From Eubacteriales bacterium (GTDB lineage Bacteria > Bacillota > Clostridia > Christensenellales > Aristaeellaceae): a stretch of DNA of 64,000 bases. Of this stretch, positions 8,182 to 16,469 are shown piece by piece. Each line of letters starts with the position of its first letter. Positions within the stretch are counted from its first letter, which is position 1. A program made the position numbers and the translations under genes. The stretch is taken from NCBI GenBank assembly GCA_028693055.1, contig JAQUWD010000005.1, forward strand, positions 40,340 through 104,339, read 5' to 3'. Below the pieces are notes generated by a model. That model worked only from the letters and a program-made list of their open reading frames with translations. It had not been told where the DNA came from and did not search any database.

Positions 8182-9497
8182 GCCATCGCCTCCCTGCAAA
8201 TTGCCACAACCTCATCCATAACAGAACGGTCGCATTGCTCGGTGCAGCACCACAGGACGCCGTTTTCCACCGGCAGACCGCCCAGAATGCCCTTTGCCTC
8301 TAGCGCTACAAGCAGCTTTTCGGCACAGTCGGTTTCCGTAACAAACTCATGGAAGAAATCCGCTTCATCCCGACGCTTTAAACCGATTTTTTCAAGCTCT
8401 GCCGCCAGATAATGCGCCTTGTCATAGCAGAGCCGGGCGGTTTTCGTTATTCCCTCCGCGCCCATGGCTGCCAGATACACGGCGGCGGTCATGGCGCACA
8501 GCGCCTGATTAGAGCAGATGTTGGAAGCCGCCTTTTCCCGGCGAATATGCTGCTCTCTCGCCTGCAAGGTCAGCACATAGCAGCGCTTACCCTGTGCATC
8601 CGTCGTCTCGCCCACGATGCGTCCGGGCAGATGGCGGAACAGCTCCTGACTGGCGCACATAAAGCCCAGATACGGGCCGCCAAAGCCCATGGGCATACCG
8701 AGGGGCTGACCCTCGCCCACGGCGATATCCGCGCCCAGCTCGCCGGGGGTCTGCAAAAGGCCCATAGCGATGGGGTTCACGCTCATAACCGCCTTAGCCC
8801 CCGCCTGATGGGTGAGCTCAATCAGTCCGGCGCAGTCCTCCAAATTTCCAAAGTAATTAGGCTGGGCAAAGATAACACCGGCAGCAGCCGAATCCTCCGC
8901 CAGCATGCCTTTTAGGGCCTCCAAATCCGTCAAGCCGTCCTTTACTGGGATCAGCCGAACCTGACGGTTCGCCCCCCAGCAATAGGTTTGCACCGTCCTA
9001 ATCACGTCCGGGGCGAGGGCTTTAGAGAGATAAACCGTGCTGCGCTTGCGATCCACGCACATAGCGGCAGCCTCGGCGGCGGCGGTAGCGCCATCGTATA
9101 CCGAAGCGTTCGACACCGCCATGCCCGTCAGCTCGCACATCATGGTCTGGTATTCAAAGATGGATTGAAGCACGCCTTGACTGATTTCCGCCTGATAGGG
9201 GGTATAGGCGGTCAAGAACTGCTCCTTGGAGGTAACCCGCCCAACAATAGCGGGGATGTAATGCCAATAAGCGCCCGCCCCGCGAAGCACGGCGCGGAAA
9301 ACACGGTTTTTCTCCGCCATGGTTTCCATGGCGCGCATCGCCTCCGGCTCGGATACGCCATCGGGCACGTTCAGCTTTTCACGAGGGAGGAGCAGCGCTT
9401 CGGGCACAGCCCGATATAAATCGCGGAACGACTCAACGCCCACGGTTTTCAGCATTTCCTCCCGCTCCTTGGGATTGGATGGCACAAAGCTACCCAT
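8178..9497 (-). CDS. gcvPA: Glycine dehydrogenase (decarboxylating) subunit 1
   Basis: A 439-residue subunit of the split P-protein; it pairs with GcvPB to form the active decarboxylase in the cytoplasm. Recognisable features include the N-terminal MGSFVPSNPKEREEMLKTVG, HYIPAIVGRV, TAYTPYQAEISQGVLQSIFEYQTMMCELTGMAVSNAS and the GGPYLGFM motif. The PLP lysine lies in the other subunit, so its absence here is expected. AAAGGGAG precedes the ATG. It starts 21 bases after gcvH and overlaps gcvPB by four bases. The split form is usual in Firmicutes, in contrast to the fused GcvP of proteobacteria. Confidence 0.97.
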   Translation of the reverse strand: MGSFVPSNPKEREEMLKTVGVESFRDLYRAVPEALLLPREKLNVPDGVSEPEAMRAMETMAEKNRVFRAVLRGAGAYWHYIPAIVGRVTSKEQFLTAYTPYQAEISQGVLQSIFEYQTMMCELTGMAVSNASVYDGATAAAEAAAMCVDRKRSTVYLSKALAPDVIRTVQTYCWGANRQVRLIPVKDGLTDLEALKGMLAEDSAAAGVIFAQPNYFGNLEDCAGLIELTHQAGAKAVMSVNPIAMGLLQTPGELGADIAVGEGQPLGMPMGFGGPYLGFMCASQELFRHLPGRIVGETTDAQGKRCYVLTLQAREQHIRREKAASNICSNQALCAMTAAVYLAAMGAEGITKTARLCYDKAHYLAAELEKIGLKRRDEADFFHEFVTETDCAEKLLVALEAKGILGGLPVENGVLWCCTEQCDRSVMDEVVAICREAMA

Positions 9498-9518
9498 AAG
9501 GACACTCCCTTTCGGCGC

Positions 9519-9899
9519 TTATTTCTCAGATTCGCAGAAGGCGGCGTAGGCAGCCGCGTCCATGAGGCCGTCCTCCAGCTCAGGGCTTTCCACTTCGATC
9601 ATCCACGCCTCGTAAGCGTTCTCGTTGATCTTCTGAGGCGCGTCCAAAAGCTCCTCGTTAATAGCGCAGACCGTACCGGTGACCGGTGAAAGCACATCGG
9701 CCACCGCCTTGACGGATTCCATATCGCCAAAGGCTTCGCCTGCCGTTACCTCGTCGCCTGCCTGCGGCAGGTTTACAAACACCAAATCGCCCAGCTCGTT
9801 TTGAGCGTAATCGGTGATTCCAATGCGCACGTTACCGTTTTCAAGTGTCTCCACAAACTCATGGGATTTGGTGTACTTCAAATTCTCAGGACAATTCAT
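9519..9899 (-). CDS. gcvH: Glycine cleavage system H protein
   Basis: The lipoylated carrier of the glycine cleavage system, about 126 residues. The conserved SHEFVETLENGNVRIGITDYAQNELGDLVFVNLP opening is followed by GDMESVKAVADVLSPVTG; the lysine of ESVKA (about residue 64) is the lipoylation site known for the family. The ATG at 9899 (MNCPENLKY) is chosen over the upstream GTG because GTGGAGG lies eight bases before it. It follows gcvT by 15 bases. Its lipoyl group is probably attached by the LplA encoded at the end of the same operon. Confidence 0.97.
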   Translation of the reverse strand: MNCPENLKYTKSHEFVETLENGNVRIGITDYAQNELGDLVFVNLPQAGDEVTAGEAFGDMESVKAVADVLSPVTGTVCAINEELLDAPQKINENAYEAWMIEVESPELEDGLMDAAAYAAFCESEK

Positions 9900-9914
9900 T
9901 TTGATGACCTCCAC

Positions 9915-10991
9915 TTATTTTTTTGTCTTGCTATAGAAGGGCAGCGCCACGACCTCGCAGGGTACCCGACGACCGCGCACATCCGCCTCAACTTTGGTTC
10001 CAATTTCCGATAGCTCCTTGGGAAGATACGCCATGGCGCAGCAACAGTTGACGAAGGGGCACATCGTGCCGGAGGTGGTAAAGCCGACCTCCCGCTCGCC
10101 GCTAAAGAGGGTCATGTGTTCCCGAACAATTCCCCGTCCCACCACGTGAAGGCCCACCCGAGCCATGGCGGGTTCGCCCTTTTCCACCAGCGCGTCCCTG
10201 CCGATAAAGGGCTTATCCAGCTTCACAGCGAAGGACAAGCCCGCCGTCAGCGGATCGATGGTTTCGCTGATTTCGTGACCATACAAGGGCATAGCCGCTT
10301 CCAACCGCAGGGTATCCCGCGCGCCCAAGCCGCAGGGGACGGCTCCCCCCTCGATCAGCGCTTTATAGACCGTTCCAGCCTGTTCGGGCTTCATGTACAG
10401 CTCATAGCCAAATTCGCCCGTATAGCCGGTGCGGGAGCAGAGGCAGTCTACCCCGGCAACGGTCAAATGCTCCACAAAGCTATAGTACTTGGTGGGAAAG
10501 GCGCTTTCATCGGCATACCGGGACAGGATTTCTTTTGCGTCAGGGCCTTGAAGGGCAATCTGCGCGGTTTGGGAGGACAAATTGGTAAAGGCTACGTCGC
10601 CGGAAAGATGCTCCTTCAGCCACGCCACGTCCTTTTCCGTATTGGAGGCGTTGAGCACCAAGAAAAACTTTTGCTCGCCCATGCGGTATACGATCAGATC
10701 GTCCACGCATCCACCGTCGGGATAGAGCATAATGGCATAGCGGCAGCCGCCCACGGCGAGGCTGTCAAAACGGTTGGTCAGGATTCGGTTGAGGTTGTCA
10801 AGAGCATCCGGGCCTTCCAGCAGCGCCTCGCCCATGTGGGACACGTCGAACAGCCCTGCATGCTGACGTACCGCCATATGCTCGGCGATAATGCCCGTAG
10901 GATATTGCACCGGCAACAGAAACCCTCCAAAAGGGACGATTTTACCCCCCAGCGCCTCATGGCAGTCATACAGCGGTGTTTTCTGATCCAT
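9915..10991 (-). CDS. gcvT: Glycine cleavage system T protein (aminomethyltransferase)
   Basis: Transfers the methylene group from aminomethyl-lipoyl GcvH to tetrahydrofolate, releasing ammonia. The product from the ATG at 10991 (MDQKTPLYDCHEALGGKIVPFGGF) is 358 residues, the usual length. Motifs: LPVQYPTGIIAEHMAVRQHAGLFDVSHMGE with the catalytic-region aspartate, SRTGYTGEFGYELY, and GLGARDTLRLEAAMPLYGHEI. The 60-residue extension in the ORF track reads through the riboswitch and is not real. A GGGAG site lies before the ATG. It is the first gene after the glycine riboswitch and its terminator. Confidence 0.97.
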   Translation of the reverse strand: MDQKTPLYDCHEALGGKIVPFGGFLLPVQYPTGIIAEHMAVRQHAGLFDVSHMGEALLEGPDALDNLNRILTNRFDSLAVGGCRYAIMLYPDGGCVDDLIVYRMGEQKFFLVLNASNTEKDVAWLKEHLSGDVAFTNLSSQTAQIALQGPDAKEILSRYADESAFPTKYYSFVEHLTVAGVDCLCSRTGYTGEFGYELYMKPEQAGTVYKALIEGGAVPCGLGARDTLRLEAAMPLYGHEISETIDPLTAGLSFAVKLDKPFIGRDALVEKGEPAMARVGLHVVGRGIVREHMTLFSGEREVGFTTSGTMCPFVNCCCAMAYLPKELSEIGTKVEADVRGRRVPCEVVALPFYSKTKK

Positions 10992-11025
10992 ATTTTTTAA
11001 CTCCCTTCGGATTTGATCCCCTTGG

Positions 11026-11080
11026 TAAAGAAAAGCCGGGGAGCGGCAGGCGCGCGCGAAAAAACGCCTGCCGCTCCCCG
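11026..11080 (-). terminator. Riboswitch expression-platform terminator
   Basis: On the minus strand GGGGAGCGGCAGGCG and CGCCTGCCGCTCCCC form a stem of 15 or more pairs, followed by GGCTTTTCTTT. It lies between the second glycine aptamer and gcvT. The 5' arm (GGGGAGC) can also close aptamer 2 by pairing with GCUCC upstream, so ligand binding could prevent termination. Confidence 0.8.
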
Positions 11081-11240
11081 TTACTAGCCTGAAAGATTCT
11101 CGCCGTTGCGCGCATAACAGCGATTGCCTCTTCGGCGCTGTATTCGACAGCTCTACGGAGCTTCGTCCCATCCCGGTCCTTTTGCCTGAGAGTTTTTCCC
11201 CTTCGGCGCCTAGCGGTCTCTCCCGGGATTTTCATCCGAA
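11073..11240 (-). ncRNA. Tandem glycine riboswitch
   Basis: Two aptamers are read on the minus strand. Aptamer 1 (about 11230-11172) is closed by AUCCCGG/CCGGGAU and contains GGGAGAGACCGC, GCGCCGAAGGGG and CUCUCAGGCAAAAGGACCG, which match the known glycine riboswitch core. Aptamer 2 (about 11165-11073) contains GCGCCGAAGAGGCAA and GAAUCUUUCAGGCUAGUAACGGGG. They sit about 80 bases before gcvT. The layout with a competing terminator suggests an ON switch that raises gcv and lplA expression when glycine is abundant (known for the class; direction here inferred). Confidence 0.92.
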
Positions 11241-11268
11241 ACGCGGCTTCCCAATCAATTTCGTGTTC

Positions 11269-11297
11269 TTTATACCATTTTGAGGAAGAGGTGTCAA
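11269..11297 (-). promoter_or_regulatory. Promoter of the glycine cleavage operon
   Basis: On the minus strand TTGACA (11297-11292), a 17-base spacer and TATAAA (11274-11269) form a near-consensus housekeeping promoter. The expected start site lies about 20-25 bases before the first glycine aptamer. Confidence 0.8.
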
Positions 11298-11411
11298 GAG
11301 CGTTGATGATCTGTCCATAGCGAACGTTAGGGAATTCTCTGCCCGCGCATAAGAAGCAAGTTCTCTGCCTTTCCAAAAGCCTTCGTCATTTCCATTTGCT
11401 CTCAAGTTTGG

Positions 11412-11417
11412 TATAAT
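11412..11417 (+). promoter_or_regulatory. Extended -10 promoter of the amidohydrolase gene
   Basis: TGGTATAAT forms an extended -10 element about 58 bases before the ATG at 11475. Only a weak -35 match (TTTCCA) is present, consistent with extended -10 use. Confidence 0.55.
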
Positions 11418-11474
11418 ACGATGTCTATATTTGTCATCATTCGATTCATTTCATTGGAAAGGGAGGATTCATTC

Positions 11475-13064
11475 ATGAGGACTTATTTTAAAAACGCGAT
11501 TCTTTACGACGGCACGGGGGCCGCGCCCATAACGGGCGATCTGCTGGTGGAGGATGACCGCATTCTGGAGGTAGGCGCTATCGACTGCCCACAAGCGGAT
11601 GAAACCATCGATTGCACGGGATTGGCTTTAGCCCCGGGGTTTATCGACGCGCATTCCCATAACGACTGGTTCACCGCCCGAAAGAATGCCGGCAGCTTCT
11701 TCCACTCCTTTTTAGAACAGGGTATTACCACGCAGGTAACGGGTAATTGCGGCTTTTCTCCTTTCGGCTACGACAAGGATACCTCGCATAAGGCGCTCAT
11801 CGGCAGCGGACTTTTCGCCCAGGGCGACGCGGAGGGCGAGCTAAGCACTTTAGGCGGCTGGATGGATGCGTCAGGCACGCCATACGTAAACATCATTCCC
11901 ATGCTGGGGCATATGAGCAGCCGCATCAGTTTAGCCGGGTATGAAAATCGACCGCTCAGCGAGGACGAGCTGAAAAAGCAGGACGCACTGCTTCGCAGGG
12001 AGCTAGACGCGGGAGCGGCGGGGATTTCCTTCGGGCTGATGTACGAGCCGGATCGCTACGCGCCTTACGAGGAATTAAAGCGTGCGGCGAAAATTGCCAA
12101 GGAGTACGGCCGAATCGTAACAGTGCACGAGCGCGCCTGCTCCGCAGCCAGCACCAGCTACAACCCGCCCGTGGGCGGACGAGCCCATAACCTGCGGGCA
12201 TTGGATGAAATGCTGAAGCTAACCCGGGAGACGGGGGTGGATGTGCAGTACAGCCACCTGATCTTTGTGGGCGAAAGCAGTTGGAAAACAGCGGACGAGG
12301 CGCTTCGATTGATCCGCGAAATCAATGACGAGGGCTATTCCTTCTTCTACGATAGCTACGCCATGCTTTACGGCGCATCGGTGATCACGGTGGTGCTGCC
12401 GGAATGGTATTTGTCCTTGCCAAAGGAGAAGCGCTCCTCGCCCCTCACCTTTGCGCGGCTTACGGTAGAAATCGGCGTGACAAAGAAGCTGCTGGGCTTC
12501 AACTTTAACGATATTCAAATTACATGGGCGGGAGAAGCGCATAGAGACATAATCGGAAAGACGGTAAGCCAAATTGCGAAGGAATGGAAGGTTTCCGATC
12601 TGCGGGCTTATTTGAAGCTTGTGGACGACACCAACGGGCAGGGACGCGTGTTGATGTATAAATACCTGACTGACGATCTATTGAAACGTCTGATGGCGGA
12701 CGAACACTGTTTGTATATGACGGATGCATGGATTGACGAGAGCGGAATGAATAACCCGGCGGCGTTTTGCTGTTTCCCGGAGTTTTTGCGGATTGGGCGG
12801 GAGAGAAATAACATGGCGCGGGTCATTCGGCAGATGACGGGAGCAACGGCAGATCGGTTTAAGGTTAAGGAGCGTGGATATTTGAAAGAGAATGGATATG
12901 CTGATCTGGTGTTGTTTGATCCTAAGAATGTGGCGGCTGGAGAGGATTTGAATGGGCAGCCGGTGGGAATAAAGAGGGTGTATGTGAATGGAAAATTGGC
13001 GGTAGAGAATGGCGTGGGGATGGATGTGAGAGGTGGGAGATTTTTGTTGGTGGAAAGTAAGTAA
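11475..13064 (+). CDS. N-acyl-D-amino-acid deacylase-type amidohydrolase
   Basis: A 529-residue metal-dependent hydrolase of the D-aminoacylase/dihydroorotase branch, expected to remove acyl groups from D-amino acids or a related substrate in the cytoplasm. The ATG at 11475 (MRTYFKNAILYDGTG) has GGGAGG eight bases upstream. Motifs: PGFIDAHSHND (metal-binding HxH), TQVTGNCGFSPFG (the Cys ligand typical of D-aminoacylases), TVHERAC, VQYSHL, and a C-terminal FPEFLRIGRER ... RQMTGATADRFKVKERGYLKENGYADLVLFDP closing the composite beta-sandwich. It is monocistronic, divergent from the gcv operon and followed by repeats. The substrate cannot be read from sequence; a role in D-amino acid or peptidoglycan-fragment salvage is possible. 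Confidence 0.85.
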   Translation: MRTYFKNAILYDGTGAAPITGDLLVEDDRILEVGAIDCPQADETIDCTGLALAPGFIDAHSHNDWFTARKNAGSFFHSFLEQGITTQVTGNCGFSPFGYDKDTSHKALIGSGLFAQGDAEGELSTLGGWMDASGTPYVNIIPMLGHMSSRISLAGYENRPLSEDELKKQDALLRRELDAGAAGISFGLMYEPDRYAPYEELKRAAKIAKEYGRIVTVHERACSAASTSYNPPVGGRAHNLRALDEMLKLTRETGVDVQYSHLIFVGESSWKTADEALRLIREINDEGYSFFYDSYAMLYGASVITVVLPEWYLSLPKEKRSSPLTFARLTVEIGVTKKLLGFNFNDIQITWAGEAHRDIIGKTVSQIAKEWKVSDLRAYLKLVDDTNGQGRVLMYKYLTDDLLKRLMADEHCLYMTDAWIDESGMNNPAAFCCFPEFLRIGRERNNMARVIRQMTGATADRFKVKERGYLKENGYADLVLFDPKNVAAGEDLNGQPVGIKRVYVNGKLAVENGVGMDVRGGRFLLVESK

Positions 13065-13080
13065 GGTAATAGGTAAAATA

Positions 13081-13575
13081 GTGGGGGTCAAGGGGCCTCA
13101 GGCCCCTTGCGGGGCTTGGGGCAGCGCCCCATTTCCCCCGTGCCGCAGCACAGTTCCCAAGAGCAATGCTGCCATAGGTAGCGAGCGACACCCACACCCA
13201 ACCATGTTTCATCACACAGAGTGGGGTCAAGGGGCCTCAGGCCCCTTGCGGGGTTTGGGGCAGCGCCCCATTTCCCCGTGCCGCAGCACAATTCCCAAAA
13301 GCAATGCTGCCATAGGTAGCGAGCGACACCCACACCCAACCATGTTTCATCACACAGAGTGGGGTCAAGGGGCCTGAGGCCCCTTGCGGGGCTTGGGGCA
13401 GCGCCCCATTTCCCCCGTGCCGCAGCACAATTCCCAAGAGCAATGCTGCCATAGGCAGCGAGCGACACCCACACCCAACTAGATTTCATCACATAGGGTG
13501 GGTTCAAGGGGCCTCAGGCCCCTTGCGGGGCTTGGGGCAGCGCCCCATTTCCCCGTGCCGCAGCACGCTCCCCCC
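13081..13575. repeat. Tandem array of a 138-139 bp unit, about 3.5 copies
   Basis: The anchor GTCAAGGGGCCT recurs at 13087, 13226 and 13364, with a variant (GTTCAAGGGGCCT) at 13502, so the period is 138-139 bp. Each unit holds the palindrome AAGGGGCCTCAGGCCCCTT (AGGCCTGAGG variant in copy 3), a second GGGGC...GCCCC palindrome, GTGCCGCAGCAC, and ATGTTTCATCACA. The fourth copy is cut off after GTGCCGCAGCAC. Copies differ by only a few bases, so the array is recent or homogenised. Long ORFs across it on both strands are artefacts of its GC-rich composition. Confidence 0.9.
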
Positions 13576-13630
13576 AGAGTAACGGGCGCACCTACCCACA
13601 AGCACATCCGCTCTGTTAAGCTAAGTGAAT

Positions 13631-13672
13631 AAAATAACCGGGGCGGGACTGATGTCCTGCTCCGGCTATTTT
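13631..13672. terminator. Long hairpin, possible bidirectional terminator
   Basis: AAAATAACCGGGGCGGGAC and GTCCTGCTCCGGCTATTTT pair over 19 positions (with G-U wobbles and one A-C mismatch) around a TGAT loop. The AT-rich outer stem gives T-runs on both strands, so it may terminate transcription from the amidohydrolase side. It could equally be the end of a small mobile palindrome. Confidence 0.5.
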
Positions 13673-13764
13673 ATCGTTTGTTCTTCTAAGCGGCTTGGAT
13701 GATGCCGTCGCGAGCGTCATAGCCCTTCGGGCTGTTCCTCTCGCTGGCGCTTGTGGGGGGGACG

Positions 13765-13830
13765 TTGGGCTTCGCCCAAACCTAGGTAAGGGTTTCACCC
13801 TTACCAATCCTGACAAGGGCTTCGCCCTTG
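13765..13830. repeat. Cluster of three short palindromes (REP-like)
   Basis: TTGGGCTTCGCCCAA, GGTAAGGGTTTCACCCTTACC and CAAGGGCTTCGCCCTTG follow one another within 66 bp. All have a GGGC/GCCC-type stem with a 3-5 base loop, two of them TTCG. They lie 28 bases beyond the pheT stop and might also act as its 3' RNA structure. Related palindromes occur at 16298-16455 and 62825-62845. Confidence 0.7.
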
Positions 13831-13858
13831 ACCCCTTTTTGAGTGTCCTTACATAGCG

Positions 13859-16249
13859 CTAGGCTCTTATCGCCGCTCCATGCTTATCATCGCAAACCTT
13901 CCTAACCTTATCCATGGCCTTCTGCACCTCTTCATCCGTCAATGTCCGATCATTAGCACGGAAAATCAATGAAAACGCCACGCTCTTCTTCCCTAACCCT
14001 ACCTGCAAGCCCCGATACACATCAAACATCTTGATGCTCTCCAACAAATTACCCGCCGCTTTGCGCATATCCGCCATCAACGGCCCTACGCATACGCTCT
14101 CGTCCATCACCAACGCCAAATCGCGGCTCATCGCCGGGAACCGGGGCAGCGGCTTTACCTCGCCCATGGGCTTTGCATACTCCAATAACTGCGCCAAATT
14201 GATCTCCGCCACAACAGCCCGTCTGGTCATGCCAAACCGTTCCATCACCGCCGGATGAATCTCGCCAATCGTTGCAAATACAACCCCGCCCCGGGTAAGC
14301 CGCGCACAACGTCCGGGATGATAGTAGCAGTCTCCGCCCGCCTCTGCTTGGCAAGCAATCCCCTGCCCATTCAACACCGCTTCCGCCGCTCCGCGAACCG
14401 TGAAGAAATCCACCTGATCGCCATAAGCGCCCAAGCATAAGGTCTGCGTCTCGGTGGGAAGCCCCTCCTCCGTAGGATGATGGGGATCAAATACCGCCGC
14501 CATCTCGTAAAGCGAAGCCTGCTCCGTCATGTGATTCATGTTGAAGGATAAGGTTTTTAGCATGTCGCACACCAGCGTAGGCCGCATAACCGCCGTATCC
14601 TCTCCCAAGGGATTGCGAATAGCCATGGGCTTCATGCGCAAATCGTCCTCCGGCAAGCCAAGCTTGGCGATTTCCTTCAAGCCGGTGAAGCTGTAGTTCA
14701 TAATCTCTAAATAACCGAAGCCGTTTAGCATCCGCCCAACTTTATTCTTCAGATGCTTCATGGGGCTGACCCCGCCCTGCGTAGTGCTGCCCCGAAGCGG
14801 CGTTGCGCCGATATGATCATAGCCGTACATCCGCAAGCATTCCTCGCAAATGTCCGCTTCGCCGTCCAAATCCTCCCGGAAGGCAGGAACCTTTACGCTA
14901 AGCACGTCTCCCTCTAAGCTCGCTTCAAAGAATAGCTTGTTTAAAATACGCACCATCGCGTCGGCAGGAATCTCTACACCGGCTCGGCTCTGAATCCGCT
15001 TTACGCTGGCGGTGATCTGCTGCTGCGCCTTGGGCGCGGGGTAATGATCGATCACGCCCGTCACCACATCGCCGGCGTCTAGCTCGTTCACCAAATGGCA
15101 AGCCCGGTCAAGCGCTTCCATAACGGTTGCCGCGCATACGCCCCGCTCGAAGCGGCCGCTGCTCTCGGTACGTAGGCCCAGCGCACGGCTGGTTAAACGA
15201 ATGGCGGTACGGTCGAAGGCCGCGCACTCGAACATCACCTCTTGCGTGCCCTCCGTAATCTCGCTTTCCTCGCCGCCCATAATGCCCGCAAGTCCCGTGG
15301 CGGCGCTTTCGTCACAAATGACCAAATCCTCTGTGCGAAGCTTCCGCTCCACGCCGTCTAAGGTTGTCAGCATTTCGCCTGCGTGGGCGCGGCGCACCAC
15401 AATCTGCCGCCCCTTCACCTTGCCCAAATCAAAGGCGTGCATGGGATGGCCGTATTCCAGCATGATATAGTTGGTAATATCCACGATATTGTTAATCGCC
15501 CGAAGCCCGGCAGCGTGTAGATACTTGCGCATCCACAGCGGTGATTGCCCAATGCGCACATTCTTGATCACCCGGGCAGTATAGCGAGGGCAGAACATAT
15601 CGTCCTCCACCCGCACCTTCACCTCGGCATGGACGTCTCCGCCCACTTCCCGAACGGAGGTATCCGGCCCGTGATATTCCGTCCCCATGGCGGCGGCGGT
15701 TTCCCGGGCAATGCCGACGGCGCAAAGGCAATCAGGCCGGTTCGCCAAAATCTCAAAATCTACGGCGGTGTCGTCAATGCCCAAAATGGGCTTCACGTCG
15801 CTGCCTAAGGGATATTCTTCGTTAAAGATCAGCAATCCCTCGTCGCCAACGCTGGGGTACAGCTCCTGCGGCACCTTTAATTCCGTGGCGGAACAAAGCA
15901 TTCCTTCGCTGATCATGCCCCGCAGCTTGCCCTTCTTGATCTTCACACCATCGGGCAGACGCGCGCCGTCTAACGCCACAGGCACTAGCTTGCCAACGCC
16001 CACGTTGGGTGCGCCGCACACGATATGCAGCGGCTCCTCGCCGCCCACATCCACCGTGCATTGGTGCAAATGAGTGCCCTCCACATCCTCACAGGTGAGC
16101 ACCTTTCCCACGACCACCTTTTCCATACCGCCGCTAACGTCTTCCGTGCCCTCTACTCCGGTGCCGGACATAATCATCCGTTCCTCGTACTCCTTGGGAC
16201 TAACGGGAATCTCCGCATACTCGCGGATCATATTCATACCTAATTTCAA
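13859..16249 (-). CDS. pheT: Phenylalanine--tRNA ligase beta subunit
   Basis: The 796-residue beta chain of the alpha2-beta2 synthetase that charges tRNA-Phe. The start is TTG at 16249 (MKLGMNMIREYAEIPVS), supported by AAGGAGG nine bases upstream and by the family's usual MKxxxNWLxEY opening. Domains: EMAP-like tRNA-binding region (VVGKVLTCEDVEGTHLHQCTVDVG ... GMLCSATEL), B3/B4 editing region with NNIVDITNYIMLEYGHPMHAFD, B5 (AEICEECLRMYGYDHIG neighbourhood) and the C-terminal anticodon-binding fold (PLPRFPAMSRDLALVMDESV). Unusually, 220 bp of palindromic sequence separates it from pheS; in most genomes the two are nearly adjacent. It is last in the T-box operon. Confidence 0.97.
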   Translation of the reverse strand: MKLGMNMIREYAEIPVSPKEYEERMIMSGTGVEGTEDVSGGMEKVVVGKVLTCEDVEGTHLHQCTVDVGGEEPLHIVCGAPNVGVGKLVPVALDGARLPDGVKIKKGKLRGMISEGMLCSATELKVPQELYPSVGDEGLLIFNEEYPLGSDVKPILGIDDTAVDFEILANRPDCLCAVGIARETAAAMGTEYHGPDTSVREVGGDVHAEVKVRVEDDMFCPRYTARVIKNVRIGQSPLWMRKYLHAAGLRAINNIVDITNYIMLEYGHPMHAFDLGKVKGRQIVVRRAHAGEMLTTLDGVERKLRTEDLVICDESAATGLAGIMGGEESEITEGTQEVMFECAAFDRTAIRLTSRALGLRTESSGRFERGVCAATVMEALDRACHLVNELDAGDVVTGVIDHYPAPKAQQQITASVKRIQSRAGVEIPADAMVRILNKLFFEASLEGDVLSVKVPAFREDLDGEADICEECLRMYGYDHIGATPLRGSTTQGGVSPMKHLKNKVGRMLNGFGYLEIMNYSFTGLKEIAKLGLPEDDLRMKPMAIRNPLGEDTAVMRPTLVCDMLKTLSFNMNHMTEQASLYEMAAVFDPHHPTEEGLPTETQTLCLGAYGDQVDFFTVRGAAEAVLNGQGIACQAEAGGDCYYHPGRCARLTRGGVVFATIGEIHPAVMERFGMTRRAVVAEINLAQLLEYAKPMGEVKPLPRFPAMSRDLALVMDESVCVGPLMADMRKAAGNLLESIKMFDVYRGLQVGLGKKSVAFSLIFRANDRTLTDEEVQKAMDKVRKVCDDKHGAAIRA

Positions 16250-16297
16250 GGATTACAGCCTCCTTCTATGCTTATCTCCGGGTAAGCGGGGGGGACG

Positions 16298-16455
16298 GTG
16301 GGAGGCTCTGCCTCCCACACCCACCGTTTAAGGGCTATGCCCTTAAAAATCCCGATATTGACCGTGCATGCGCGGTCAAGGGTTCATCTGCTCAATAGCT
16401 CATGAGGGGTTTCCAAAGGGCATAGCCCTTTGGCGGGGTATGGGGCGGTGCCCCA
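16298..16455. repeat. REP-like palindromes between pheS and pheT
   Basis: Four palindromes fill most of the 220-bp gap: GTGGGAGGCTCTGCCTCCCAC (16298-16318), TTTAAGGGCTATGCCCTTAAA (16327-16347), CCAAAGGGCATAGCCCTTTGG (16413-16433) and TGGGGCGGTGCCCCA (16441-16455). The cores of the second and third (AAGGGCTATGCCCTT and AAGGGCATAGCCCTT) are reverse complements of each other, so the two form an inverted pair. In the pheS-pheT transcript they would fold into hairpins that could lower pheT read-through or protect pheS mRNA (inference). Confidence 0.75.
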
Positions 16456-16469
16456 TCGTCCCCTCCCCG

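Noticed and set aside
10116-11000. 294-codon plus-strand ORF opposite gcvT
   Set aside because: Shadow of gcvT, which is certain from its motifs and operon.
10992-11376. Coding extension upstream of gcvT and the 136-codon ORF at 10966-11376
   Set aside because: This region is the glycine riboswitch, its terminator and promoter; the reading frame through it is accidental.
13033-13507. ORFs of 102-139 codons on both strands across the tandem array
   Set aside because: They arise from the 138-bp period being a multiple of three in GC-rich DNA. They have no ribosome-binding site and both strands are open at once, so they are unlikely to be genes.
13081-13575. Possible CRISPR array
   Set aside because: The whole 138-139 bp unit is repeated with no unique spacers, and no cas genes are nearby.
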